Program-made: the position numbers and the translations under genes
In this document: piece after piece, positions 26,877-34,930 of the stretch
Position numbering within the stretch: the stretch's first letter is position 1
Layout of the letters: the number at the start of each line of letters is the position of its first letter
Notes under the pieces: generated by a model
What the model was told of the DNA's origin: nothing
Databases searched by the model: none
What the model saw: the letters and a program-made list of their open reading frames with translations, nothing else
From: Candidatus Poribacteria bacterium
GTDB lineage: Bacteria > Poribacteria > WGA-4E > WGA-3G
Direction of reading: 5' to 3'
Assembly: GCA_028820635.1 (NCBI GenBank)
Contig: JAPPIG010000051.1
Coordinates: 79,314 to 143,313 of the forward strand
DNA length: 64,000 nucleotides

Positions 26877-27548
26877 ATGCAGAAAAGAATACAATCTGCG
26901 CCGACAATAGTCTATCCGGAATCGGACGGTAAACCTATGGCAGAAACAGATACCCATCGGGACTTGATGATAGATTTCATTCAGATGCTGAAACATCATT
27001 ACCGAGACGATGCAGACGTTTATGTATCTGGAAATCTGCTCATATATTACGAAGAAGGAAATCCGAGGAAGTCTATCTCTCCTGATGTGTTCGTGGTTTT
27101 TGGCGTTGCCAAAAAAAGGCGAAACACTTATCTTACATGGGAAGAGGGACGCACCCCCGATTTTGTATTGGAAGTAGCAAGTCCAAGTACATTTGGGAAC
27201 GATATGGGACGGAAGAAAGACCTTTACGCATCTGTGCTTGGTGTTAAGGAATACTACATCTATGATCCACTTGCTGAAATCGTGCCGAGTTTTATCGGAT
27301 TTCGACTCATTGATGGCAAATACCAAGAGATAGATTTTGTCAATGAGCGGCTCACCTCAGAAACGTTAGGTTTAGAGTTAGGTGAACGTGATGGTGAACT
27401 GAGACTCTATAACCCAAATACATCACAATGGCTACAAACGCCGCCAGAGCGCGCTGAAAACGCTGAGACTCGTGCTGAAAATGCTGAAGCAGAACTTGCT
27501 AAGGCTTTAGCTGAAATTGAACGACTTCGCGCAGAAAGAAATGAGTAA
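26877..27548 (+). CDS. Uma2 family putative endonuclease (DUF820)
   Basis: A 223-aa protein of the Uma2/DUF820 group, which has a PD-(D/E)XK-like restriction endonuclease fold. Visible elements are the SPDVFVVFGV segment with the active-site Asp (about 60-69), FVLEVASPST with the Glu and the typical LEVxSPS motif (about 97-106), and GVKEYYIYDP (about 121-130). The last 45 residues form an Ala/Glu-rich coiled coil (RAENAETRAENAEAELAKAL), which is common in this family. The function in cells is not established; the family is abundant in cyanobacteria and Poribacteria. A strong promoter and GGGAGGTGA ribosome binding site precede it, and the PhyH-HEAT gene follows 21 bp downstream. Confidence 0.8.
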   Translation: MQKRIQSAPTIVYPESDGKPMAETDTHRDLMIDFIQMLKHHYRDDADVYVSGNLLIYYEEGNPRKSISPDVFVVFGVAKKRRNTYLTWEEGRTPDFVLEVASPSTFGNDMGRKKDLYASVLGVKEYYIYDPLAEIVPSFIGFRLIDGKYQEIDFVNERLTSETLGLELGERDGELRLYNPNTSQWLQTPPERAENAETRAENAEAELAKALAEIERLRAERNE

Positions 27549-27569
27549 AATACAGTGGAGGTATATAAT

Positions 27570-28976
27570 ATGAAAGATCAGGCGATTCAACTCACCGATG
27601 AACAGATGCAAGATTTCATCATTAACGGATATATTACGTTGAAAACCGACTTTCCGCAGAGTTTTCATGACAACATTTTCCAGCATTTAGAAACAATGTT
27701 TGAACATACAGGTAACTTGGGAAACAATGTTCTCCCCCTCATTCCTGAAATTCAACAAGTGTTCGATCATCCTGTTATTGATGGCGCGATGCAAGGAGTG
27801 CTTGGGGAAAACTATATGATGCACCCACACCGATACTGCCATTTCAATCCACAAGGAAGTGGTGGACAGGGATTTCATAAGGATTCTTATGAAGGAGACG
27901 AACAGATCCGTAGGCACAAGTGCCGTTGGACTATGGCATTTTATTATCCTCAAGATGTCCCTGAAGATAGAGGACCAACTGCTGTGTTACCTGGTTCCCA
28001 ATATTATGAGACCAGTGAAAGTGCACACGAACAGCCGGATCTTTCTCTCTGTGGCGAAGCAGGGACTGTGACTATCGTCCACTATGACTTGTGGCATCGT
28101 GCTACGCCAAATCAAAGTGATAAGAAGCGGTATATGTTAAAGTTCTTATTCTCGCGACTTGATGAACCAAACGCACCTTCATGGCAAAGTAAAACTGATG
28201 ATTGGCATTCTGTTGAAAATAGCACTGAACCCGATCATCCAGAATTGTGGGAAGCACAGTGGGATTGGTATTATGGGAAACAGAGTGGAGACGCTAACGG
28301 TGTTCCATCTGCCGAAGTGGATAATTTGGTTGAAAATTTACAGGATGAGGATGAGAAGATTAGATTGAATGCTGCTTACCGTTTAGGGAGAGTTGGTGAA
28401 GCAGCAGTGCCAGCCTTGAATCAAGCATTGCATGGGACATCTGACTCAGTCCGAAACTATGCAGGACATGCGTTGAGTCTCACAGGCTTACCCGCTGTGC
28501 CAACGTTGATTGATGCACTACAGATTGAGGATAACTCTGTTCGTGCTACTGCAGCTTATGCGTTAGCAGATATGGGAAAAGCAGCAGCGGAAGCTATTCC
28601 AGCATTAACCAGTGCTGCACAAGATGAATCTCCATTGGTTCGTCGGCATGCAATTGAAGGTTTAGGTATTATTGGTCAACAGTTAAATGGAGATACCGAT
28701 TTCGAACAGACGGTACAAGTTTCAATAGAAGGACTACGCGACGAACACTATTGGGTTCGGTATAATGCAGCTCGCACGTTAGCAAAACTGGGACCGCTCT
28801 CTGAACCGGCGTTGCCACACTTAATCGCCCAACTGGAAGATGAAAACCGATATGTCCGTTTTCACGCTGCGTTGGCATTGAAGGAAATTGATACTACAGA
28901 AGCGCGGGAAGTGCTATTCAATCATCTGCTTTCTACGAGGTGGTGTGCGCTCACAACACGAGATACACCCTATTAA
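27570..28976 (+). CDS. Phytanoyl-CoA dioxygenase fused to HEAT repeats
   Basis: The 468-aa protein has an N-terminal PhyH domain (about 1-235) and a C-terminal array of about six HEAT/PBS-lyase-like repeats (about 250-455; e.g. VENLQDEDEKIRLNAAYRLG, LQIEDNSVRATAAYALADMG). The PhyH part keeps the canonical iron motif H-x-D in GFHKDSY (about 107-113) and a distal His in YDLWHRA, so it should be an active Fe(II)/2-oxoglutarate oxygenase. I start it at ATG 27570 because GTGGAGG at 27555-27561 is a good ribosome binding site; the upstream GTG is part of it. The HEAT repeats probably bind a protein or substrate partner. Cotranscription with the Uma2 gene is likely. Confidence 0.8.
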   Translation: MKDQAIQLTDEQMQDFIINGYITLKTDFPQSFHDNIFQHLETMFEHTGNLGNNVLPLIPEIQQVFDHPVIDGAMQGVLGENYMMHPHRYCHFNPQGSGGQGFHKDSYEGDEQIRRHKCRWTMAFYYPQDVPEDRGPTAVLPGSQYYETSESAHEQPDLSLCGEAGTVTIVHYDLWHRATPNQSDKKRYMLKFLFSRLDEPNAPSWQSKTDDWHSVENSTEPDHPELWEAQWDWYYGKQSGDANGVPSAEVDNLVENLQDEDEKIRLNAAYRLGRVGEAAVPALNQALHGTSDSVRNYAGHALSLTGLPAVPTLIDALQIEDNSVRATAAYALADMGKAAAEAIPALTSAAQDESPLVRRHAIEGLGIIGQQLNGDTDFEQTVQVSIEGLRDEHYWVRYNAARTLAKLGPLSEPALPHLIAQLEDENRYVRFHAALALKEIDTTEAREVLFNHLLSTRWCALTTRDTPY

Positions 28977-29421
28977 CAGAGATTAGATGCTGCGAATTGA
29001 AGTTATTCTAAATTAAAGCGATCCGTCTCGGTAGGTGCGGTTTCCTAACCGCACCTTATGTGTCAATTTAAGGATTTTAATTCTACTTTTTGGATATGTA
29101 TAGCCTCGTAGAGGCGGTATGTTTATAGCAAACGGTGTCAGTCCTTCTTGAGCTCCGTAGGAACGGTATGTGTATCCGATTGCGTCTCTATAACATATCG
29201 TTCCTACGGAACTCAAGAGAAGGTTAACATTTTTTCTATAAACATATCGTTCCTACGGAACTCTATATTCCCAATCGGGCTTACAAAGCCCCCACAAAAC
29301 ATCTATCACTAAATTGATGGCTATGATGCGGTTTACTAACTACACTTACTACCAATAAAACCAAAAAATACCGTTAATTAGTATTAGTCGTTAGTGTTTG
29401 TAATTTTCGTGTATCTTCTAC
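28977..29421. other. Intergenic region with several hairpins and a repeated GTTCCTACGG unit
   Basis: Between convergent genes. GGTGCGGTT/AACCGCACC forms a 9-bp stem at 29034-29055. CCGTAGGAACG (about 29154-29164) pairs with CGTTCCTACGG at about 29199-29209, and the same right arm with ACATATCGTTCCTACGGAAC recurs at about 29244-29263, so one arm is duplicated. These look like degenerate MITE or REP-like units. No gene was recognised. Confidence 0.55.
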
Positions 29422-31338
29422 CTATCTGTTATCCGTGTGTTGGTTATTTGGGACATTCCACAGGATTACAGTGCCATCAGAAGAACCACTTGCAAGCATA
29501 CTGCCATCAGGATTGAAAGCAACTGATCGAATCCATGATGTGTGTCCAGTCAATGTCCCCTTGCTTTGACCGGAAGCGACATCCCACAATCTGATCACTC
29601 TGAGACTTCCGCTTGCAATTGTATTTCCATCTGGGCTAAACTCAACACAGTAGGCGTTCTTGGCTGTCGGTTCTGAAAAACTACTTAACTGACTATTGGA
29701 TTGTAAGTCCCATAATTTGACTGTGTTATCATAACTTCCACTGGCAAGTATAGTTCCATTTGGAGAAAATGCGACTGATGCTATCCTCTCGTTGTGCCCA
29801 AAAAGGTTTCTTCTTGACTCACCTGTGTGTACATTCCACATTTGTACCTGCTGCAGATTTGTAGCAGCGGCAACGAAATCCCCATCTGGACTTAGGGAAA
29901 TACCACTAACTTCTGTGACCGTGACATTAGAATTTGTATTTGAAGTGTTTGCAGAGATTGTCTGTGAAATATCGCCGGTTTGGACATCCCAAAAACGAAT
30001 TGTACTGTCTCTACTGCCGCTAATAAGTGTTGTGCCATCAGCAGAAAATGCAAGAGAAGTTACCGTTCTGGTATGTCCAGTAAAAGTTTTTGAGAGTTTT
30101 CCAGTCTGAAGATCCCATAAAAGTATTTGACCTCTGAAATCTCCTGATGCAAGTACCGTCCCATTTGGTGAGTACGCTACAGAATAAGGCCGACTTGTAT
30201 GACCAATTAGTGTTTTTCGCGCCTCTCCAGTCTGTACATTTCGTAGTTGAATTGCATTGTCTACTATCTCGGTAGTAGCAAGTGTCGTGCCATCCGCTGA
30301 AAAAGCAACAGACCTTATGTAATTCGTATGCCCTATAATAGTTTTCAAAAGTTGACCGGTGTTAGCATCCCAAATACGAATTGTTCCATCTGATCGACTG
30401 CCACTCGCAAGGGTAGCACCATCAGGAGAATACGCGACAACGTCTACGTTAGCCTTATGTCCAACAAGCGTATTCACAACATTTCCGGTATTAGAATCCA
30501 GAATATGGATTGTATTGTCTATACTTCCACCTCCACTGACAAGGTATGCTCCATCTGCCGAATACGTCAAAGACGAAATATACCTTCTTTGTCCGCTGAA
30601 GGTTTTGATAAGTTGACCGGTGTTGGCATCCCAGAAATGGATGCCATCCCAACTTCCAGTCGTGAGCTTATGTCCATCCGGTGAAAATGTCCTGCTGGAA
30701 ACGAAATTTAAATCCATATAGACGGTTTTTTGAAGTTCTCCGCTATTTACGTCCCACAGACGGATGACTTTATCGGTAAAATCTTCAACGCTTATAAGTG
30801 TCTTTCCATCTGGTGAAAATGCCATAGAACGTACAGTATCGGTGTGTCCAAAGAGGGTTTGCACAACTTCACCCGTGTCTATATCCCACAGTCGAACAGT
30901 CGTATCCACACTTCCAGTTGCTAATATTTTTCCATTTGGGCTAAATACCATAGAATAAATTGATGAAGTATGCCCTGTGAAAACGTCTCGTAGTTTATTA
31001 TCTGCTATATTCCACAATAGAATATTGATACCACTTGCACTCACAAGTGTTTTTCCATCGGGACTGAAAACAACTGAAGTCGCACCATACATACCGTCTG
31101 TAAGTAAATCAAGTTCCTCGCCAGTGTTAACATCATAAATCCATGTGCCAATTGAGCTCGCAACTGCAAGTTTTTTGCTATCAGGAAAATAGGCAATATC
31201 GCGTATTATCCCCTTTCCAAAACGATAGGTAGCACCCTCAGGCAAATGCCATTTAGTGTATTCTTGTGTGAAACCAATAGATTGACACAACAGCAGAATG
31301 AGAATTATAAATATGCTAAGGGTGTTTAGTTTTTTCAT
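29422..31338 (-). CDS. Secreted WD40 repeat protein
   Basis: A 638-aa protein starting with a signal peptide (MKKLNTLSIFIILILLLCQ, about 1-25, followed by FTQEYTKWHLPEGA) and consisting of about fourteen WD40 blades of 40-43 aa (e.g. VFSPDGKTLVSASG, LWDIDTGEVVQTLFGHTD). It probably forms two seven-bladed propellers outside the cytoplasm or on the outer membrane. The frame is open upstream to an ATG at 31449, but this would bury the signal peptide, so I start at 31338. It is a paralogue of the gene at 32816-34717 with the same opening (QEYTKWHLPEGA versus QDFTQWQLPQGA). No catalytic residues; a binding or scaffold role is inferred. Confidence 0.8.
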   Translation of the reverse strand: MKKLNTLSIFIILILLLCQSIGFTQEYTKWHLPEGATYRFGKGIIRDIAYFPDSKKLAVASSIGTWIYDVNTGEELDLLTDGMYGATSVVFSPDGKTLVSASGINILLWNIADNKLRDVFTGHTSSIYSMVFSPNGKILATGSVDTTVRLWDIDTGEVVQTLFGHTDTVRSMAFSPDGKTLISVEDFTDKVIRLWDVNSGELQKTVYMDLNFVSSRTFSPDGHKLTTGSWDGIHFWDANTGQLIKTFSGQRRYISSLTYSADGAYLVSGGGSIDNTIHILDSNTGNVVNTLVGHKANVDVVAYSPDGATLASGSRSDGTIRIWDANTGQLLKTIIGHTNYIRSVAFSADGTTLATTEIVDNAIQLRNVQTGEARKTLIGHTSRPYSVAYSPNGTVLASGDFRGQILLWDLQTGKLSKTFTGHTRTVTSLAFSADGTTLISGSRDSTIRFWDVQTGDISQTISANTSNTNSNVTVTEVSGISLSPDGDFVAAATNLQQVQMWNVHTGESRRNLFGHNERIASVAFSPNGTILASGSYDNTVKLWDLQSNSQLSSFSEPTAKNAYCVEFSPDGNTIASGSLRVIRLWDVASGQSKGTLTGHTSWIRSVAFNPDGSMLASGSSDGTVILWNVPNNQHTDNR

Positions 31339-31438
31339 AGCGGCAGGATTGGTGATCGTAGATTTCACGCGTTGGAGGCGGTCTGCAGACTCGGTGTTCA
31401 GTTCCCATGTGTCGTCAAATGCTTGATTTGCGGCATAA

Positions 31439-31738
31439 TCAGGGGGCATATTGCGTCATATCAAAGGCGGTGTTTCCTAACAAGAGTGCTTGAAAAAGCA
31501 TGTCGTAAGCGCGTTGTGCTCTGTCTTCCTGGCTTTCTTGGAATTGGGCAATTGTTGCGGACTTCGATGTGATGACAGGTTCTCCGTTGGTTGTTTCTGA
31601 GGAGATATGATATTTTTCGGACACAGCTGATATGACGTGGTGTAGGATGTTATTGTCATCTTTTGCATGTCGTTCAATTATGATTTTATCATATTTGCTG
31701 ATGTCAATGATTGTATCAAATTGGGTTTTGACAAACAT
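31439..31738 (-). CDS. Hypothetical protein, 99 aa
   Basis: A 99-aa soluble protein without a recognised domain. It has a mixed alpha/beta profile with IIERHAKDDNNILHHVISAV near the N terminus and a Gln/Glu-rich helix (IAQFQESQEDRAQRAYDMLF) near the C terminus. AAAGG lies 8 bp before the ATG. It starts 16 bp after the stop of the 53-aa gene, and its stop overlaps an ATG of the frame leading into the WD40 gene, so the three may form one transcript. Confidence 0.5.
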   Translation of the reverse strand: MFVKTQFDTIIDISKYDKIIIERHAKDDNNILHHVISAVSEKYHISSETTNGEPVITSKSATIAQFQESQEDRAQRAYDMLFQALLLGNTAFDMTQYAP

Positions 31739-31754
31739 TTATTTTACCTTTGTT

Positions 31755-31916
31755 TTATTTCAGTATTGCAACAACGACAGAGATCGTTGTGAAAATGACA
31801 TGCCTTGTTTCGGCGCGGCCTTCTAATTTACCTTTTATCCAGGCGATGTCGGGTTTCATTGTTGTGATGTCTGTACGGAGTGTCTCAAGTATCTGTTCAA
31901 ATTTATTTTCGTTCAT
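31755..31916 (-). CDS. Small protein, 53 aa, with coiled coil and membrane segment
   Basis: ATG at 31916 with AGGTGAAAGG just upstream. The 53-aa product starts MNENKFEQILETLRTDITTM, a short coiled-coil-like helix, continues with DIAWIKGKLEG and ends in a hydrophobic helix (VIFTTISVVVAILK). Small proteins with this layout are common next to membrane or phage-type genes, but the function is unknown. Confidence 0.45.
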   Translation of the reverse strand: MNENKFEQILETLRTDITTMKPDIAWIKGKLEGRAETRHVIFTTISVVVAILK

Positions 31917-31963
31917 TGCCTTTCACCTAACATTTTTAGTTAAGTATAGATAAAGGGGACGAA

Positions 31964-32449
31964 TTAAGTCAAGTTAAAGGTTAACGTCCCGTTAAGGCAT
32001 GTCATTTTTTTTTTAATAATTACGTCCACTTTTACCCAGTTCCAGCGATAAGATTTTGCAAGTAGAAATACACCAATCTGCACGTCTTGATTTAATCTTT
32101 CCAATTTTTCAAGAGGTAAATCATCGTGCCGGATATTAACAATCACTTTATTGCTATCGTGGCGGCTTGCCTCGTAGTAGATTTTATAATTGCTGTGGTG
32201 TACACGTCTTGAATTCAAGGTAAGTACAAGCCATTCCAATTTTGAAGGTGTGTAAAGTTCGTCACCCTCAACTAGAGGAAGGTCTCTTTTATAAAGTTGT
32301 GTGCTAACGTTTACAATTCTTGAGTTGCCATCCATATCTTTTATGACGACTGAAACGGCTTGTGTCGTTTTGGTGATGTATAAGTTTCCGATAAAAACAA
32401 AAAGCAATATCGTTAACAAAATACAAACTATTGTGTAAAAGCGTTTCAT
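31964..32449 (-). CDS. Hypothetical membrane-anchored protein, 161 aa
   Basis: An N-terminal membrane segment or uncleaved signal (MKRFYTIVCILLTILLFVFI, about 1-25) is followed by a beta-rich extracytoplasmic domain (VVIKDMDGNSRIVNVSTQLY) of no known family. Its ATG overlaps the stop of an upstream frame (ATGA at 32446-32449), so it may be translationally coupled to the truncated gene there. The ends of both frames encode a similar motif (KMTCLNGTLTF here, KMTFLNDSLTL upstream). Confidence 0.5.
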   Translation of the reverse strand: MKRFYTIVCILLTILLFVFIGNLYITKTTQAVSVVIKDMDGNSRIVNVSTQLYKRDLPLVEGDELYTPSKLEWLVLTLNSRRVHHSNYKIYYEASRHDSNKVIVNIRHDDLPLEKLERLNQDVQIGVFLLAKSYRWNWVKVDVIIKKKMTCLNGTLTFNLT

Positions 32450-32612
32450 TTGGTTTCTCCTTGTATTCGTGTGAGTGTTAACGAGTCGTTAAGAAATGTC
32501 ATTTTTATCCAGCATGGCGATGCGAGCATAGAAAGCGACCACAGAGCAGCCGAGTTCGGTGCAACTGTGCAGGTAGACATCGGCAAAATCGTGAACGGTA
32601 CGATTATCTCTA
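32446..32612 (-). pseudogene. Truncated 3' end of a gene cut by a MITE
   Basis: An open frame running from the edge of the family A MITE down to the ATGA overlap with the next gene. Its last residues (WIKMTFLNDSLTLTRIQGET) resemble the C terminus of the following gene (KKKMTCLNGTLTFNLT), and the DNA shows the corresponding repeat, GTTAACGAGTCGTTAAG at about 32478 and GTTAACGTCCCGTTAAG at about 31981. It may be the remains of a duplicated copy. No start or complete domain can be given. Confidence 0.3.
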
Positions 32613-32802
32613 ATGCCATTTCTAATTGACAAAGTATCATTCCAAATTTTGAGTTTCTTTGTAGGAGCGACCTCGAATCAACGCCAAATACGCGTTTGGC
32701 ATTTGTCGGGTCGCGACCAGGAGGTCGCTCCTACAGAAGAGAGTGTTGCCTTCTAACAACCGATTTATGAAATAATGTCCTATCATTATTTAGAAATGGT
32801 AT
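32613..32802. mobile_element. MITE, family A (copy 2), with a 35-nt hairpin inserted in its palindrome
   Basis: Outer sequence and ends (ATGCCATTTCTAA ... TTAGAAATGGTAT) match the 23844-24000 copy. The central palindrome TGTAGGAGCGACCTC ... GGTCGCTCCTACA is interrupted: where the intact copy has CTGG, this one has a 35-36-nt hairpin unit (32676-32710). Confidence 0.75.
32676..32710. repeat. Mobile 35-nt hairpin unit
   Basis: AATCAACGCCAAATACGCG followed by TTTGGCATTTGTCGGG, 31-32 of 35 positions matching the units at 4189-4223 and 11325-11359. It sits in the loop of a family A palindrome. Confidence 0.75.
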
Positions 32803-32815
32803 AAAGTTGCGTTTA

Positions 32816-34717
32816 TTAATCCGTTTGGGGTTGGTACTTTGACATATCCCATAACAGTACTGTTCCATCAGCACTTCCACTTGCGAGCAATTTCCCATCT
32901 GGAGAAAAAGCAACCGATAAGACATATCCGGTATGCCCAACGAACCCTGTCGTGTGTTTCCCTGTATGCGCATCCCAACAACGTACCATCTTATCCCAGC
33001 TGCAGCTGGCGATTATATCTCCCTGAGGGGAGTAGGCAACAGATAAAACATACCATGTATGACCTTTTAACATCTGTTTGTTTCCAAACGTCCGAGCATT
33101 CCACAAACCGATTGTTCTGTCATCGCTTGCACTTGCTAATGTCCCACCATTCGGACTGAAGGCGAGTCCTGTAATCTGATTCGTATGTACCACTGTCTTT
33201 TTAAGTATGCGCTGCAATGAGGTTTTTTGCTGCTGTGCACCGGTGTTTGGGTCCCAAAAAAGTATATTATTATTCCCATCACCACTTGCGAGTGTGTTAC
33301 CGTCAGGCGAAAAGGAAACTGCTCTAACTCTATCTGTATGTCCATTAAGCGTGTGCAAAAGTTCCCCCGTTTGCGCGTTCCATAGACGGACTGTATTATC
33401 ATAACTGCCACTGGCGAACATACTCCCATCCGCAGAAAATGCTACGGATGCGACATTATTAAAATGTTCAGTGAGTGTTTGTTTTTGTTGTCCTGTGTTT
33501 GGGTCCCAAAAACGGATTGTACTATCCCAGCTTCCGCTGGCAAGTGTATTGCTATCAGGTGAAAAGGCAACAGTGCCAACTGTCTGGACATGTCCGAAAA
33601 GGGTATTTTTATATCCCCCTGTCCGTGGGTCCCATAGATGGATAGTGCTTCCCGAATCTCCGCTCGCCAGTGTATTGCCATCAGGCGAAAATGCCACAGT
33701 TTTTACATCCCTACTATGTCCAACAAACGTATTTATTTCGCGTCCTGTACGAGCATGCCACAAGCGAACTGTACCATCGTAACTCCCACTTACGATTGTA
33801 TTACCATTAGGGGAATATGCAACTGAGACGACATGATTTGTATGTCCTGAAAGCGTTTTCACCTGTACGCCTGTATGTGCGTTCCACAAATGAATATCAT
33901 TGTCCCAACTTGCACTCGCAACTGTCTCTCCATCCGGCGAAAAAGCAACCGATACAACATACCATGTGTGTCCAGCGATAATCTGCTTGTTCTTACCTGT
34001 AGACGTTTCCCACAAACCAACCGTTCCGTCATCACAACCACTGACGAGTGTTTGACTATCAGGACTAAATGCGACAGAAGTTACTGCACGCCCATGTTCT
34101 GAAAGTGTCTTCAGATGCTTTCCAGTGCTGGCATCCCATAGTCGGATTGTTGTATCGTTATTTCCACTTGCAAGCGTTTCTCCATCTGGACTGAAGGCTA
34201 CTGCCCTACCCCATCCTGCATGTCCAGTGAGTGTTTTTTTGTGTGTGCCTATTTGGGTATCCCACAGACATACAGTCGCATCTTCACTGGTACTTGCAAG
34301 GGTTCTCCCATCAGGACTGAAGGCAAGCGATCTCACATCGTCTAAATGCCTAACAAGAGTCGCCTTTCGAGTGCGAGTCTCCATGTCCCATAACCGAATG
34401 GTGTTATCGTTACTTCCAGTTGCCAATGTCTTACCATCTGGACTGAATGCAATACACTCAACGGCATCTGTGTGCCCCGTGATGAGTGCTACTTCAGCAC
34501 CTGTGTCAGAGTCGTATAGCCAGACACCTATTCCAGTGGATACTGCGATTAGGTTGCCATCAGCGGAATATTTAACCTCAAATAATTTTCCCTTCCCTAA
34601 ACGAGCTACAGCACCTTGAGGCAGCTGCCATTGGGTGAAATCTTGTGCGAAACTGTCTGATAACGAGAACTGAAAAATGACGAGTGTTAGTATCACAAAA
34701 AGGTGAAGTTTTTTCAT
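32816..34717 (-). CDS. Secreted WD40 repeat protein (paralogue)
   Basis: A 633-aa protein with a signal peptide (MKKLHLFVILTLVIFQFSLS, about 1-24) and about fourteen WD40 blades (e.g. AFSPDGKTLATGSNDNTIRL, SVAFSPDGETVASASWDNDI). The start at ATG 34717 is chosen because GAGGTG lies 4 bp upstream and the upstream GTG 34723 is part of this site. It is a paralogue of the protein at 29422-31338 with the same N-terminal lead-in and blade register, probably forming a double propeller outside the cytoplasm. No enzyme domain is attached. Family A MITE copy 2 lies 13 bp after the stop. Confidence 0.82.
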   Translation of the reverse strand: MKKLHLFVILTLVIFQFSLSDSFAQDFTQWQLPQGAVARLGKGKLFEVKYSADGNLIAVSTGIGVWLYDSDTGAEVALITGHTDAVECIAFSPDGKTLATGSNDNTIRLWDMETRTRKATLVRHLDDVRSLAFSPDGRTLASTSEDATVCLWDTQIGTHKKTLTGHAGWGRAVAFSPDGETLASGNNDTTIRLWDASTGKHLKTLSEHGRAVTSVAFSPDSQTLVSGCDDGTVGLWETSTGKNKQIIAGHTWYVVSVAFSPDGETVASASWDNDIHLWNAHTGVQVKTLSGHTNHVVSVAYSPNGNTIVSGSYDGTVRLWHARTGREINTFVGHSRDVKTVAFSPDGNTLASGDSGSTIHLWDPRTGGYKNTLFGHVQTVGTVAFSPDSNTLASGSWDSTIRFWDPNTGQQKQTLTEHFNNVASVAFSADGSMFASGSYDNTVRLWNAQTGELLHTLNGHTDRVRAVSFSPDGNTLASGDGNNNILFWDPNTGAQQQKTSLQRILKKTVVHTNQITGLAFSPNGGTLASASDDRTIGLWNARTFGNKQMLKGHTWYVLSVAYSPQGDIIASCSWDKMVRCWDAHTGKHTTGFVGHTGYVLSVAFSPDGKLLASGSADGTVLLWDMSKYQPQTD

Positions 34718-34860
34718 AGTCACCTCATTTTCTTAGTTTTGGGATTGAGAGGTTCAGAATAATTGGTAAAGTCTGCGTTTGGGTGGATTTAAGTTTATCA
34801 TGAAATTATATGATTTGTCAATGAACATGTTTTTGAATTGATTTCGTAAAACAAACTTGT

Positions 34861-34890
34861 TTGCATTCACCAGAAAGATTCTGCTATACT
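34861..34890 (+). promoter_or_regulatory. Sigma-70-type promoter for the dikinase gene
   Basis: TTGCAT (34861-34866), 18-bp spacer, TATACT (34885-34890), 40 bp before the start codon at 34931. Confidence 0.55.
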
Positions 34891-34930
34891 ATTTTCAATA
34901 GTTCCATCCTTTTATAAACAACCTAAGTTT

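Noticed and set aside
29019..29270. Repeats considered as a CRISPR array
   Set aside because: Only two or three imperfect units with inverted rather than direct order; no regular spacers.
31339..31449. N-terminal extension of the WD40 gene up to ATG 31449
   Set aside because: It would place 37 residues before a clear signal peptide; the internal ATG at 31338 is more plausible.
31372..31572. Open frame of 66 aa on the + strand opposite the 99-aa gene
   Set aside because: It is the shadow of minus-strand coding sequence with Cys-rich random composition.
32731..32973. Open frame of 80 aa on the minus strand
   Set aside because: Mostly antisense or out-of-frame reading of the WD40 gene and the MITE.
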